The translations under genes were made by a program, and so were the position numbers. From positions 556,723,136 through 556,787,135 of the forward strand of contig NC_081413.1 of the NCBI RefSeq assembly GCF_030272615.1: a stretch of DNA of 64,000 nt, written 5' to 3'. Of this stretch, positions 1 to 13,206 are shown one piece after another (position 1 is the first letter of the stretch; each line of letters begins with the position of its first letter). Below the pieces are notes generated by a model, which was given only the letters and a program-made list of their open reading frames with translations, ran no database searches and was not told the origin of the DNA. This DNA is from Cryptomeria japonica. Taxonomy: Eukaryota; Streptophyta; Pinopsida; Cupressales; Cupressaceae.

Positions 1-1739
1 CTTCTTTTGATTAGAAAAACCACCAAATAATGGTGAGATAATAATGATCAATGATCTTTTCTTCTATACTCAACAGACATTTGTTTAAGCATATTATATA
101 GATAGTTTTGAACTTTCACCAATCTATTATGATGCAAATGACTCAACAATTTGAAATGCATTATGTAAAGAAAGGACTATATACCATCACATGTAGCTAA
201 TAATGTGTACAATGATGGTTGCCCATAACTAGGGCAGAGATAGGCATCTAGTACCTTGTGACGATGAGTCAAACCTTTCTCTTGGTCTTGAAAACTTAGC
301 TCAAGTTGTCATTACATCCATTGCAGTTGGAATTTCTCCCCCATTGAGGGAAACCCTAAAAACTTTGTAATTGTAGCTTATGTAACTTCAATTCTCAATC
401 CCTTGTAGCTTTAGGAAATAGTGTATCCAACCTACTCTTTCAAAAAAGGGTAGGAAACATTCATCTATTAATGTTAGTGTATGATCTAATGGCTCCCTAC
501 AAATGATCTCTCCACCCATATTTTTGTTGATGAGCTCATTCTTACTATACTTTATTCTGAATTCTTATCAATTACTAGTAAACTAGTGTCGATACTATCT
601 TCTCTTCTCTTCTCTTTTCTTTTCTTTTCTTCTATTATCTCCTCTTACCTTCTCTTTTTGACTAATCACAATTGATTCACAATACTTGCATCTAAACATG
701 GGTGTATGCATAGTAATGTTGGTTTTATGTGCAAGTTATGCTTAATCTTATAAAATAATCATTTGAAATGTTTGACCTTACCAAATAATCATTTGAAATA
801 AGATTTTAAATGAGTTTCATACATACAACAGTCATAATCAATGTGATTTATATCTCTACCCCAACTAAAGGTTGCATTTGTCCTCAAATTGAAAAAGGAA
901 GGTAGGACACACAAAAAGAGGTAAATTAAAATAATTTGGTGCATGTGAAATTTTTTAAGGTAATTAGATTATAAGCTATTAAATAAAGTAATGTGAAAAA
1001 TACCTAGATTGAAATGATGGAGATGAAACGAGGTAGCATGCATTAGTGGAATAGAGAGTGATCAAATTAAAAGCAAACAAAATGAGGAGTAATGAATGTT
1101 ACTTGGGTAAATTCCTTGGAGTTTGAAGTGATTAAGGACATGTGTTATAAAAATAACAACTATAGCAATGAAATAATAGCATACATGAATGTGATGTGTG
1201 TTATGTACAACTGTCATAAAAAATGAACTAGCTACATATTGCAAGAAGTGTAGTTGTTGCATGTTGTGACTTGTCAGGTCCCAATTAAAAATATTGTTGG
1301 GTTGTTGCTATAGGTTCCTTTTTGCAAATACATTCATTAGAAGCAAATAGATGAATGATGGTAATGAAAGTGTAGTGTGTGTGCATCTTGTGTAATTAGG
1401 TAATTATACTTATGAAATAGTTGTAGAGGAGCTAGTAGGTTCATCTACAAAGGGTGAGGTGGATGATGGAGGTGATGGAATGATTGATTCAAATATGGTG
1501 GGCAATGTAGGTGATTTAGGTGGTAAGATGAATTATAGTTGCAAGTGTGCAAGAACTCATCTCTATTTTGGGCTTCCTGCATAGCTTTAGGTAGTGTCAA
1601 TCAACTATTAATGAAAAGCGGATTGGATCAATGGTGGTCAGTTTAATGGCTCCATTTGGAAAAAAAAAATAATTTCATAAAGATTTAGCCATCTTGTTTG
1701 TAGCTTGCCCTTATGGTCCTTATATATGAAATTATACAA
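1..1739. other. AT-rich intergenic DNA, no gene recognised
   Basis: No convincing coding sequence, RNA gene or repeat boundary is visible. Short open frames here lack any recognisable motif. A CT-rich microsatellite lies at about 597-660. The right end merges into the decayed gypsy pol that follows. Confidence 0.5.
597..660 (+). repeat. CT-rich microsatellite
   Basis: An imperfect run of TCTTC/TTTTC words, pyrimidine only over most of its length. Simple sequence; no function inferred. Confidence 0.7.
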
Positions 1740-4010
1740 AAACTCCCAAACACCTTCATGGAATTCTTTAATTTTTATGAATTGTTCATGCCATTTAGTC
1801 CTCTATTTTTGTATGATCTATGTATGATGGGCTACATCTAACCTCAATTCATCTAAATCATTGAGCTAGTGCAATCAATCTTTTTTATCTTCACTAAGAT
1901 TCATTCTAAATTTCATTATTGTCCTTAGTGTTTTGTATCCAAACTCAATTGGTAATACAACCTTCTTCCAATAAACTAACTCATAGGATAAAAACCTGTA
2001 GTTGTTTTCCAAGTTGTCTTCTATGCCCAAACTACTTATGGTAATTTAGTTGCCCAGTCTTTTCTACGTAGTTGAACTTTCTTAGTAAGGATTGCTTCAC
2101 GTTCTCTATTTATGACCTCAACCTACCCATTTGATTCTGGGTGGCAAGGTGTTGAATTTTTGTGCCTGGTTTCAAATTCCTTAACCAATTGTGCAATTAG
2201 GTCAAAAGTAAATTGGTGTCCTTAATTTGTAATAATCTCTATAGGCATATCATATCTTGTGAAGATATCTTCATATATGAATGTGGTTACCTTGGTATCT
2301 CAAGAAATCTTCAAAGTTTTGACTTCTACCCACTTAGTCAAGTAATGTGTGCATAACAATATATATGTCTTGTTGTTGGATGTTGGTTCCATTGGGTCAA
2401 TAAAATCAAAGCCCCATTTTTTAAAGGTTGCAATAACCAACTATTGTCGTAGGGGAATTTCATCACTTTGGGTGGGTCTCCCCATCCTGTGGTGGTGATC
2501 GCATCTTCTAGTATATTGAGTTGCATGCAAGTTGAGATTTTTGAGTGATGTGTTCTTGGTTGCAAAGTTTCCTTTGCAAGCCTCATCACGGCAGGCCTTG
2601 AGAATGTCATAGACTTCATCCTCTTTGATACATTGTGTGCATAACATTGTTAGGCCTTGTTTAAAATAAATAACCAACTATCAAAGAGTATGGAAATTTG
2701 TGTTCAACCAAGTGACACCTTTCACTTGGTGATAGATGTGGTGTCATTTTTTCTACAATTACATAATTAGTTATGTTAGTGTATCAAGGTGTATTCATTG
2801 TTAAAGAAAACATGTGTTCATAAGGGAAGGAATCATCCACGACCAGTTCCTTTGTTTGCATAGTTAATCTAGACATAAAATTAGCTACCATATTTTATTT
2901 TCCTAGATTATCAACAACGGCAATGTTAAACTCTTGTAATAAATAGCCATATAATAAGTCTTCCACTAACCATTGGTTTATTCATGAAATATTTGATTAT
3001 TGTATGGTCACTATGGAAAAAGACATGATAACTAGTGATATATTTTTAAAACTTATTGATTGTATATATGTAACAACTAACCTCTCATTTTCTATCATAG
3101 TATAATTAATATATAGCACATTCCAAGTTCCCTTCTTTCTATCCTAAAACAACTCCAATTGGAAAATCAAAGCCATCTATATGAATATTTAAAAGGGTTT
3201 TTCTAGTTAGGTCCTCTTAAGATAGGTGCTTCTGTAAGAATTATTTTTAATGCCTAAAAAACTTTTTATAAATTTGGTGTCCATTCAAACTCAACATATT
3301 TAGTTCACAAGACAAATAAGGGGTTACCATCTTACTAAAATCCTTAATGAATCTTTTTTAGTACCTTGCATGGCCAAGAAAACTTCTCACATCCCTCTAG
3401 TTTTATGGTACTTGTAGAGTAGAGATTATTTCTATTTTGCTTGGATCAACTTTAATTCCTTTGTGTTGCACAAAGTGGCCTAAAATGACTCCTCTATCAA
3501 CATTTATCATGAATAAGAGAGGCTATGATCTTGGAATATTTGAAAAACAAATCTAGAGTTGTCAATGCTTTTTCTTAGGAATCCCCATAAGTAGTAAATT
3601 CATCCATGTATATTTGCATAGAGTCATGGACAAAGTTTGAGAATATGCTCAATATTTCTCTTTCAAATGTTGAGCATTAATAGGCCAAATGGTATAATTG
3701 AGTATGCATAGGTACCCCATGAACATGTAGAGGTTTTTTTGTCTTGGCCTTTAGGAGCTATTTAGATTTCTTATCACTACTAAACCCATCCAATAAGGAA
3801 AAATATCTCTTGCCTAGCAATGAATCTAAAACTTGACCAACAAAAGGTAGATGAAAGTGATCCTTTCTAGTGGTCGCATTAGCTCTCTGTAGTCAACACA
3901 TACATCACCCAAGGAATCCATAGTGGAATAAAATGTAGAGTCAAAGACCTAAAAGGGGCCTTGAATCTTTGACAAAATTAAAAGAGATGAACTCTTTTTT
4001 AGCCTTTCTC
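1740..4010 (-). pseudogene. Decayed Ty3/gypsy pol (RT-RNase H-integrase)
   Basis: Read on the minus strand this is a badly mutated gypsy pol with many stops and frameshifts. In order: an RT start resembling CVDYREL and a DHFHLP-like stretch (about 3800-3920); the RT active site read as YMDE instead of YMDD (3599-3610), followed by TYGDS; a GHF...DPSK..VRSFLGHA-like stretch (about 3370-3490); an RNase H end (about 2850-2960); an integrase zinc-finger region with HATQYTRRCDHHHRMGRPT (about 2470-2540); the integrase core with GFDFIDP and LTKWVEVKTL (about 2310-2420); and a WA.KLP..VWA..TTWK end (about 1960-2080). Domain order and wording fit gypsy elements of the Athila/Tat kind. It cannot be functional. 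The lineage call is inference. Confidence 0.85.
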
Positions 4011-5040
4011 TTACCACAACATTATAATAGTGATTTGATGAATTTGAATTTCTCCAAATAATCCTTAATGGAGGAGAAGGAATCAAGTACTAAAGATGTC
4101 AAATCTAGCTCAAGTCAAACTACACAAAATTCATTAACACCCAAAAAAAACTCCTTAAATTTGAGCCGCATAGCCCAAGGAGTGTACCAAGAATCTATAT
4201 GGAACAATAAACTATTTGAATCATGTAGTCCAATCAAAACCACAGTTGTATCTATATGGTTCAAACACTTTAATCTCTCAAATGTTTAGGTAATATCTAG
4301 TTGTTTCTCATCTAAAGAGGACTATAAACCCATAGATTTAAGGAGTCTAGTCATAAAAGTCTTCCAGGTATGATAGTTATGGGGTGTAAGTTTCTCAATA
4401 GAAGGTTCTTCCATTTGAATTAGTTTTTACATTAGGTAAAGACTAGGGTAGTATGAGGATTTGAAACAAGAAGATTATAACCCCCCTAGCAAGAAATACC
4501 AACCCTTTTGCCACTTTTAAAGTTGAGAAATGAATGCAAATAAGTTCTTTGAGTACTTGATGTAAAATATGGAAAATCAAGTCGTAGATTAGGGTAGAGT
4601 ACAGAACCAACTTTCCAACTCCTACTTGTTTATGAAAAATAGAGTCTGAATGACAAAGATGTAGCCTTGAAAGCGAAAACAATAAGATCTGACTTCAAAG
4701 GCTAGTAAAAACAAATAGGAGCAAAATCTAGAAAAAAGAGTAGCACCACTAGATTAGGTTCAAAACAAGCTTTGACGATATCTTGTTTGCACAATTTTGA
4801 CTTTGTATGCCCAAGTTATGGCCAAAAAACCAAGCATAGGTCAAAAAATCTTGGAGAGGGCTTAGAAGGGAGTTCGTACCATTGATGTTAGTAAAATATT
4901 TCTAAAATACTCTCTTATGTCATAAAAAAGCTTGTTGCCTAAAAAATAAGATTTGCTAGAATATTCTCAAAATTTGGATTTTGGGTGGAACATGTTGGGC
5001 GAATATTCTACTATCTTAGGTCCATGCAAACAAATTGACA
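4011..5040. other. No gene recognised; probably gypsy upstream remnant
   Basis: AT-rich sequence on the 5' side of the minus-strand gypsy pol, where gag and protease would be expected. I cannot identify gag or protease motifs. The short open frames lack family features. Confidence 0.4.
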
Positions 5041-5049
5041 TTATCTTTC

Positions 5050-5425
5050 AAGAGCCTTACATAAGTCATACAATGCCTACAAGCATAGGCATATTGACCT
5101 GCTAAGGGTAATTAATTCACCCTTTCTGCAAAAAAAATCCTTTGAAGATTTTTTTTTTCTAAACTTAAAAATTTCTATAATTTTATCTCTGCATTTCAAC
5201 AAACTAGTGAGGAGGGATGACAAATTTACAAATAGGGCATTTACATCACCTTTTGGGATCCCTACATAGGTTGTACAATCATTGTAAGTGCAATTGTATG
5301 GACATGCAAAGGGTAATTAATTTGCCCTTTTTGCAAAAAAAATCCTTAAAGATTTTTTTTTTACAATTTTATGCCTGCATTTGAACAAACTGGTGAGGAA
5401 GGATGACAAATTGGTCAAAAAAATC
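5050..5425. repeat. Diverged tandem duplication (~200-bp unit)
   Basis: Two diverged direct copies, about 5050-5230 and 5265-5425. Each has a GGGTAATTAATT word, then CCCTTTYTGCAAAAAAAATCC, a poly-T run and a GACAAATT word. An old local duplication in non-coding DNA. Confidence 0.6.
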
Positions 5426-5627
5426 ATGTTGAATTTTCCAATGATAAAATTTTACATTTGGATAGGCATTTCTAAGATTTTCAACCTCTACAAATGTGAT
5501 GGAGACGTCTGTTTCACTCCATAATGCCTAGATTTTTGTTGACCCCAAATGTCGCCTCAATTTTTGTGCTCACATAATAAAATTGCCTAAAAATTCAATT
5601 GTTTAGATTTTGACAAAACAACAATTA

Positions 5628-5740
5628 ATCAATAGGTTTTGGGTCACTCTGAACATGATGGTATTGTTTAGTTGAAAAAATAATAGTTGATCTATAGGTT
5701 TCAGACACTGTCAACACGATGATAATGTTTAGTTAAGCCC
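5628..5740. repeat. Short imperfect tandem duplication
   Basis: Two successive copies of a block running from ATCTATAGGTTT / ATCAATAGGTTTT to GATG.TATTGTTTAGTT / GATGATAATGTTTAGTT, about 55-60 bp each. Non-coding. Confidence 0.5.
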
Positions 5741-5857
5741 AAGGTGCACCTAAAAATTTCTCAAGGATGGATCTCTCAAAATTTGAACAAGAACTTAACA
5801 AATCTGGAGCTCTAATACAATGAAAGAGAAAATATTGAGCTCTGACACCATATTGGA

Positions 5858-6450
5858 GTTATTTGTTCAACCCTAAAAGCACATGAATCAACTACAAGAA
5901 AAACACTTGTTGTGAATCATGGAGACCAAGCAAGATAGGTTTTCTCAACAACCTAAGAGTCATATTAATACATAAAATATTGAATGATTACAATGAATGT
6001 ATGAACCCTTATAAAAAGGATGAATGGAACACTAGATCTAAACCCTAGAACAACATTAAATTAGCTAGTGCCAAGTGTCTTCATCATAATGAATGAGGCA
6101 ACATGAGCTATTATTAGTCTAATCTAATAAAAGGAATAAACACTCCCAAGTTTAGATTAATTGAGAAAAGTAATAAGGGCCTAATTAGATAATTAAAGAT
6201 AATTAATTAGGTGATATCCTAATTACTATAATGGTAACAAAATGTACAAGTATGTTTCTCCCTATAGGAGAGAAATAGAGAAGGTCATATGAACACCCTA
6301 GAAAGTCAAAAGGAATGAACTCCGTGTGAAGAAATTCTTCCTCCCAAAACTAATAAGAGAAGAGCAACCATGCAGCCTCCTCTCCAAATGATTCTTCTAG
6401 TGTTCATAATGCTAGATATTGGATGCTAAATATGATTCATAATGTTAAAC
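5858..6450 (-). repeat. Probable LTR, minus orientation, followed by a tRNA-Met-like primer site
   Basis: On the minus strand the sequence ends ...TAACTCCAATA and is followed directly by TGGTGTCAGAGC (about 5847-5858), one change from the copia-type primer site TGGTATCAGAGC. A TATA-like TTTATAAGG lies about 150 bp inside (near 6010), as expected of an LTR promoter. The far end near 6450 is uncertain; there the minus strand reads AAGGGGAAATTTTT then TGTTTAAC, which could be a polypurine tract and an LTR start. No partner LTR was found in the window. Confidence 0.4.
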
Positions 6451-8251
6451 AAAAAATTTCCCCTTAGGAAGAATCAACACCACAAATGTGTGCAATATGA
6501 GATCCCATTCTAGATAGGAAGATGTAGGAAGTACTATGAATGTCTTTGGATTTTTCACATGATCCAAAGACTAAAATGATGCCCATGATGGATCTTCAAT
6601 GATCTCTAAGACAATTTTGTGAGATGATAGATATTGATATGATGGACTAGGTACCATAGAAGATTCAAAAATAGGGACCATGAATGTATGATGATAACTA
6701 GATTGATGTCATTCCAATACCACTGCACATGATGATGATTAAGTCAAATTAAACTCATGATGATTTACAATTCCTACCAGAATAGAAGATGACATAGGTG
6801 AAGAAGGGGCAATATCCATAGATAGAAATGGAGTGACACTATGTTGATATGAACATCATCAAAGAAAAGAACAACTTGCTCAAATGAGTCATCCAAATAT
6901 ACAAGGTGTGATTCTATAAATAGAGTTGAAATGCCTAGTAGACATGCATCCCAATGTGGCAGATCTAGAAAAACAATAGCAATGTCCTGATGCAAAGAAT
7001 GATTTTCATATTTCCCAAATTATGCAAGTATCTAAAGTTTGTATTTTCTTTCCACAATGATCACATCCAATTTTTATCATGATTACAATATCAACAACTG
7101 AAAAGAAAAAAGTTAAAATAAAAAAAACAATAGCACAAAAATTAGAAACCAACAAGTATTTAGAATATTGACCAAGTCTTAAGATTTCAATAGGAAGAGA
7201 GGGTGTTGGAGGGTTGAGTTGAAACCACCAATAGAGGACTTGCTGGTTCGTTGGAGGGATACTGCCTCTACAAATAATAAAATACATTGAGATCATAAAG
7301 ACCTTTTCAAACTCTATCTCCACATTTCTTTGATGCTAGCCCAGAGAAACAACAACTATCATAGATACAAAACATATTTTCAACATGCCAAGAAACAATG
7401 TGGTAGCCACAATAACAAACCAAATGGAGGTTGAACTTCTTTGTGAGAAATTTGTTGGACAAGGTGGTGCCTATGAAGGTTCATTGATTGGTTCTTCTAC
7501 AAATTTGGAAGGAGTGTGTGTTGGGCACAAAATTGAATCCAACATGGATTACTTTTGACACCAATTAGATTGCTTAAGGCAAGGGACACTTACATAGGAT
7601 ATTAGTATCAAATATTGCTAATAGTGGGTCAAACACTATATTAATAGCTCCCTAAATGTGATGATTAGATAGTGTAAATATATCTTCAAATAATTGTTGT
7701 TATAGTATTTAAAATCAACAAAAAATAAAGGTATCAACTTCTACTCATGATGCCACCACACTTCCTATTTGTGATCTTTATTCCTAGATCCATGCACAAC
7801 AATGATTTATTCATCTTCAATGGGAACACTTGTAAACATTTCCAAAGGAGGCATTGATTTAAAAGTGTTTATTTGGCTTGCAACAATGGTGAAATTTTTG
7901 CAAACAATAATAAAACCACAAAACCCTCTACAAAGGCTAGATAGGCCAAAATGTTTACACAATAGGTCGAATTGGCCAAAATATCTACACAAATACAAAT
8001 GCATACCAATTATGACAGATGCGTAGATAAAAATAGGGTAATTTTGGCCCTCAACATTTTTAAAAAAAATTTTGCACTTTTTTTGTAGTAACTAAAATCT
8101 GTAAAAAACAAAGACTTTCAACATTGATGAAATGAAAGGTAGATTTTTGTTTCCCGAACCTTCTAAATGTGATGGTGGTGTTCATTTGGATCTATGATAC
8201 TTCTATGATAGGGATATGTATAGGAATCATGTTGATATGGGAAGAAGTGCG
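6451..8251. other. No gene recognised; probable retroelement internal remnant
   Basis: AT-rich sequence between two LTR-like ends. Open frames near 6774-6995 and 7006-7323 are hydrophobic or unstructured and match nothing I know. The right edge would be the 5' leader of the minus-strand element primed at 8252-8271. Confidence 0.4.
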
Positions 8252-8252
8252 C

Positions 8253-8271
8253 TCTCATGACTCTGATACCA
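8253..8271 (-). other. Primer-binding site (initiator tRNA-Met type)
   Basis: The minus strand reads TGGTATCAGAGTCATGAG directly after a sequence ending CTCCAACA. This is the usual arrangement of a plant copia LTR end followed by its primer site. It orients an element leftwards from here, though its body and second LTR were not recognised. Confidence 0.55.
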
Positions 8272-8662
8272 TGTTGGAGTCAGTTAGGAATCTGAAAAAC
8301 ATTAAAACAAACTTTCACTTGTGAAACGGTAAACACGATAGGACATCTATCATATAATATTAAGAGTTTAAAAAATGTACATAGATTCTTTTCATATAGG
8401 TAAGGTAAACAAGGTATGAAGGTAGGACTCAAACTGTGAGTAACACTCCATAGGTGGAACACTTGTAAGCTCACTTGACAAGTGCATGATAAAGAGTCAA
8501 ACATTTAAGCAAGACAAATATCAAGTGATGAGGATACTTGTCTCAATGCCATTTAGTGAGACAAAAACATAAAATAACCTAAGTAAAATTAAGCCAAGTA
8601 TGAATAGGTCATTAACTAGAAAGGTGATTAGCTCACTAGTTTGACAATGACACTATTTACAC
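8272..8662 (-). repeat. Probable LTR interrupting a gypsy integrase
   Basis: On the plus strand the segment begins TGTTGGAGTC and ends near TTTACACTAACA, giving TG...CA ends. Recognisable gypsy integrase coding starts immediately to its right with nothing upstream, so this LTR probably entered the integrase. The right boundary is approximate and I saw no target duplication, because the left neighbour is a primer site. Confidence 0.4.
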
Positions 8663-9482
8663 TAACAATAAGTTTCTCATTACTGTCATTGAATATTTCA
8701 CAAAGTGGATAGAATAAATTTCATTAGTTAATATCACTAAAAAACAAATGGAAAAAATTGTCCTACATTATATTATTTTTTCGTTATGGTATTCATGTTA
8801 CCATCATTACAAATAATGATAAGCCGTTAAAAAATCAAGATGTCTATGAACTTTGCCAACAATTCCATACATAATTTCTCTACTCCATAATACCAACAAT
8901 GTAATGGTCAAGGTGAGGCTTCTAACAAAACTATATTGAAAATACTTAAGGAAATAGTCAATGAAGTTGGTCATGATTGGCATTTTTTAGCTACATCCTA
9001 CTTTATGGGCCTATGAAACTTGTATTTGTACACCTATAAGGGCCACACCATATTTGCTTGTCTTCAAAATAAAATTTATTTTTCCTATTGATTTTGAGAT
9101 CCATTCATTATGAGTATCATTGAAGCATCTTATTGACGATGAGAAATATCACACATCTAAGTTGTATGAGCTAGAGTTATTAGATTAAAGACATCTTACT
9201 GTATTGAATTTCTTACATGCTCATAAAACCACCTTCATCGTAGTTACAACAAGAAGATAAAAAATCATAAGTTTGAAACTAGTGACCTTGTTCTAAGGCA
9301 AAATCAATAGAATCAACAAGACAAAGATAAGAAAGGAAAATTTGAGCCTAACTACCTAGGAACCTTTGTCATTATATCAACCTATGGATCTAGAGCTTAT
9401 CAACTTCCCACAATTGAAGACAAACTTTTATATGAGCCTATCAATAGTATCCACCTTATTAAATTTTATGCTTGACCTTTGG
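8663..9482 (+). pseudogene. Decayed Ty3/gypsy integrase
   Basis: Plus-strand frames with several stops spell integrase pieces: NKFLITVIEYFTKWIE, then a core ending near NNVMVK.R.LTK (the NGQ.EA.NK region), then LWAYETCICTPIRATPYLL, then LKHLIDDEKYHTSKLYELE, and a C-terminal stretch similar to NYLGPF... and LINFPQLK... before a terminal IHLIKFYA-like end near 9470. The order matches the C-terminal half of gypsy pol. Several indels and stops make it non-functional. Upstream pol is missing, probably because of the adjacent LTR insertion. Confidence 0.8.
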
Positions 9483-11859
9483 GGTACCCTAGTATCCTTG
9501 TACATAGGAGGTTCATTCCACTTTTCACTTTTTTCTTACCATTAGTATCACATGTGAATATTAGTATCTATGTTTCACGTATCCACCTACCACAATAAAC
9601 TTTATCTTATCCATTCCATCGACCATATTAAAACACCCTATTCCTATATGGGAGCACTCTCCTTGACATAGTTTTGGATTGGATCCTTGTTTGTCACCAT
9701 TTTGGAAGAAGGTGGCATAAATTGACATTTGAAACCAAAGAAACAATGAGACACGATTTTGAGATGTAACAAAAATCATGAGTGAGAGACTAGTGCTAAT
9801 CTAAGTTGGCTTCTTGCATTACCTACTTGCCTTATCTATTTTGTATCTATCATTATATATTTAGCTATTCATATCTCAAATAGTTGTATCCTTCCTATAT
9901 TAGGTCTTGTCTAGCTATCTATACCTTGACGAATGTATCTTTCCTATATTAGGTGCTATCTATCATGAGATTATCTTTTTGGAAAGAGATGTGTTGGTTG
10001 TTGGCTTATTTGTCATTTGGCCTTTTTTCTTACCAATTTATCTTTTGATATATTTGAATTTATCATTTTATCATGATTTTTTATCTATGTTGCATTTATT
10101 ATCTTGCCATAATCTTGATTGTGTATTTTTTATCTTTCAATATGCTACATGTATTATTTTGATATTTTATCTTTTTTGTTTGGTGAATGTATCTTGTTGA
10201 TCTTTCCTTTCCACCTATTCTGATGAAAATCACATAAGCCTCAATCTTGATGTCATCGTGGAGAGTAAATAATGGGGCATGTTCATTTCTTTATCATTTT
10301 ATCTTTCAACATGTTTGACCCCTTCTCTTGATCATTGTTCTTTTTTGTGTGTTGTTTGCTCCATAAGACACTCAACGATGACATATAGAGCATAACAATT
10401 AGACACAAGGCATATTGTTGCATATCCTATTGTGTTGAATCCATATTGCACATTTAATTTCCATTCTATTACCTATTTATATGCTCCGCTCTACATTTTT
10501 TCAATGGGCTAATTTGTATATAAGTTTCATGTAGTTGCATTTTCCGCATTAAAAAGTGAGAGTCATCATAAAATTACATAAACATCTTCACATGTATACA
10601 TAATATCAAAAGTCATGACATATTCATAATCATCCATTAAACATCCAACATGCATATGTCCTCAAAAAGTGTCTCATATATGTATCAACGAGTCATACTT
10701 CATCATCATATAGATTGCATGAGTCATAATGTTACATATACATGTATGATGCTCATAGGAATACAAAATGCACTAGTCTATAGTCTACATTTTCACCTTC
10801 CAACGATAAACTCCCACACTTAAAAGCTATATTGGCCTTCATGATGTGGATGGAGGATACAAGGGTCTAACCCCTATTTGACCTCATCCTCTTGTTTGAC
10901 CCCATCCTAGTGGATGTGATAACTCTAAACTACTCTATAATATGAAGCTAGGTTCTCAACTATTATATGATAAATCTCGCTCATATATAGTCATGTAGTA
11001 AATATCCTCCTATATAGCTCTATCCATAATATTTAGATCTACTTGTTGTGGTGTGTCTCTCTCCATCGACAAGTTGTTTCTCTTAGCTCTTGCCTGATCT
11101 CAATCCTTGATAGCCTCATCTCATTGTCAAGGGACCTTGTCTAGCTCCAATACTTCTCTAACTAACTACATTTGTAGGTCACCCCTATCATCTTCACCTT
11201 ATTAGGCATGTCTATTGACCTCTGCCTATCATGTGCCCCCCTCATCCTACTCATTTTGGCTATCTAGTATATCTTATCCATCTTGTAGGTCTTTCTCATA
11301 TTCATCCCCATATATATCCTTAGTAAGCTCCTCTTTGAATCTCTCCCAGAGTTCTCTCTAGATTCCTACATCTACCCATATCCCTATCCCACATGATCTT
11401 GTCAGGTTGACTATTTTGTGTCTTGTCCAAAACCTATCATAGTCATTGTGGTGCCAACATCTGAAATATTGACCCATAGATCCCATGGTATAGGTGTTAT
11501 AGCTTCAAAGTATATAATGACCATCTCTAATGAAGGCATTGACCCCCAGGATACTACCTCTTTGAGTCTTGGCATGAATTTCCTCTCCTATAGGTGGCTC
11601 ATGCTACTGTACCAAGTGTTTCCTAACTCGATCTCTCAAGTATTTCTCTATTATATGAGTCATCTAACCAATCAAGTATCTAGGATATCTACATTAGACT
11701 CGCTGCTCATTTTCATTTGACCAGACCTTATAGTCCCTCCATGGCCTCCATATGATGCTATATGAATCATCTATAGTTCATCTCTAGTATCCCATATCCC
11801 CTAGCTATCTTTGTGTTAGTGGCCCATTGCATAGATAGATGTAAAAAAATCCTATGCCT
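9483..11859. other. No gene recognised; gypsy 3' flank and AT/CT-rich DNA
   Basis: The sequence downstream of the plus-strand integrase would contain its 3' untranslated region and LTR. A weak polypurine-like AATGGGGCA followed by TGTTC occurs near 10271-10283, but I cannot pair an LTR. The open frame at 9907-10200 is hydrophobic low-complexity translation. Confidence 0.35.
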
Positions 11860-12450
11860 TGTATCTTGTTAGTATAAAACCTCATGATTATTATGTGCTC
11901 CCATCCCTATATATGCAAAAGTCACCCCACATTAAATATTGGCTCTCTTTATGTATACTACTTGATGCATGCAATGGTATAGGTGGGAAAGGATGTAGGG
12001 AGCCCAAGCATAGGTAATTAACTCCTCTAATATCCTCTCTAGAACTCCTCCCCATCCAATTGAGAACCCTCTCGACCTCTAGTATGGGATGAGTACTCCT
12101 TGAATCATTCATGTTGGTAAAACTAGAAATGTGTTGAATCTAACCATAGCTTTTCAAAAATCCAACTCCATATGGTCAATCCATAGGTACTCTAACAAGA
12201 AGACTCTACTTAGTGCATCCTCTCCTAAGTATTTGTTGTTGATTAGCCAGTTCCCATGGATAGGAATTCATAGGATCTTTTAGAAATCCTCCATTGCGAG
12301 TGTCACCTCTCCCATCAGTAAGATGAAGGCACCATGCCATCTTTACACTAGTGTAGCCATCAATTCTCAGTTGTGCCTAATCTCACACATGTGTGTAATG
12401 TATCATAGTTTGGTTGATCTTAAGAAATCCTTGTCCATTTCAATTAAAAA
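11860..12450 (-). pseudogene. Decayed plant mobile domain (PMD/MAIN-like)
   Basis: On the minus strand, broken by stops, the frames read ATLV.RWHGAF, then MGEVTLAMEDF (12283-12315), then IPIHGNWLINNKYLGEDALS (about 12190-12265), and further on ITYAWAPYILSHLYHCMHQ and a WEHI-like word (about 11885-12010). This order (short basic helix, G-E-[MV]-T-[LI]-x-[LM]-E-D, I-P-x-H-G, later helices with HLY and WE-H) is typical of the plant mobile domain found in MAIN/MAIL proteins and carried by some plant retroelements and DNA transposons. No other domain is attached. The family call is recognition from memory; the decay is visible. Confidence 0.6.
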
Positions 12451-12539
12451 GAGTCTTAGTGTCATGATGTGTGAGTGTCACTCTCATGACATAAGGGGAT
12501 CTAACTCCTCTTGCACCCATTCAATCTTAATTTTTTAGT

Positions 12540-12900
12540 CATTCATCTAAGTATAAACCAAAAATAATTGCACAATTATTAATTATACTTTTCTTTTGCC
12601 CAATTGTGTAGTGGTTTTCACCATTTGCACCCCTACTAGCCAATTGTGCCTAGCCCTAGCTAATTATACCCTTTTGCTAGCCAATTATGCCTCTTTTCTT
12701 TCCACTTGCATCATTCTCTTAACCAATTACAATATTTTTAGTTAACTGTGTTGATTTAGAACCCATTTACGTAAACTTGAGCATGCCAAATGTACCACTT
12801 CTAACTAGTAGCAACTTTCAACTGACCAAAAGTGCACTTATGCTCCCATTTGCACCATTATGTTGGCCAATTGTGACCTTTTATCCTACCTTGATATAAT
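12540..12900. repeat. Degenerate repeats of an AATTGTGCC-like word
   Basis: Words such as CCAATTGTG, CCAATTATGCC and CCAATTACA recur at irregular spacing, interspersed with CTAGC and TTGCACC. Probably a degenerate tandem array in the flank or LTR of the neighbouring retroelement. Confidence 0.4.
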
Positions 12901-13206
12901 TTGACTTCTCGACCCTCCCCCCTCTAACCCTAATAAATAAAATTCACACAAACCAGTAGATGAGGTAAGATAGACGCTTACCACTAGACCTACCTCATCT
13001 ACTAACCTATAGACTCAAGCTTGCTTCACACAATGTGCTTGTTGTCTCATCACGGAAAGGGTGTCAAAATTTGTGGAACATATTTGGGCCATGGCATGGT
13101 TTGACATATATCACTCATGTTTTCTTCTATTGGATCTCTTTTAAATATTGGGTGCATGGATTAGAGCCAAGTATTGAGATTTGTATACATTTTTATGTTG
13201 TCCATG

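Noticed and set aside
9907-10200. Hydrophobic 97-codon open frame as a membrane protein
   Set aside because: T-rich DNA gives Phe/Leu/Ile-rich translation; no start context, conservation cue or neighbour supports a gene.
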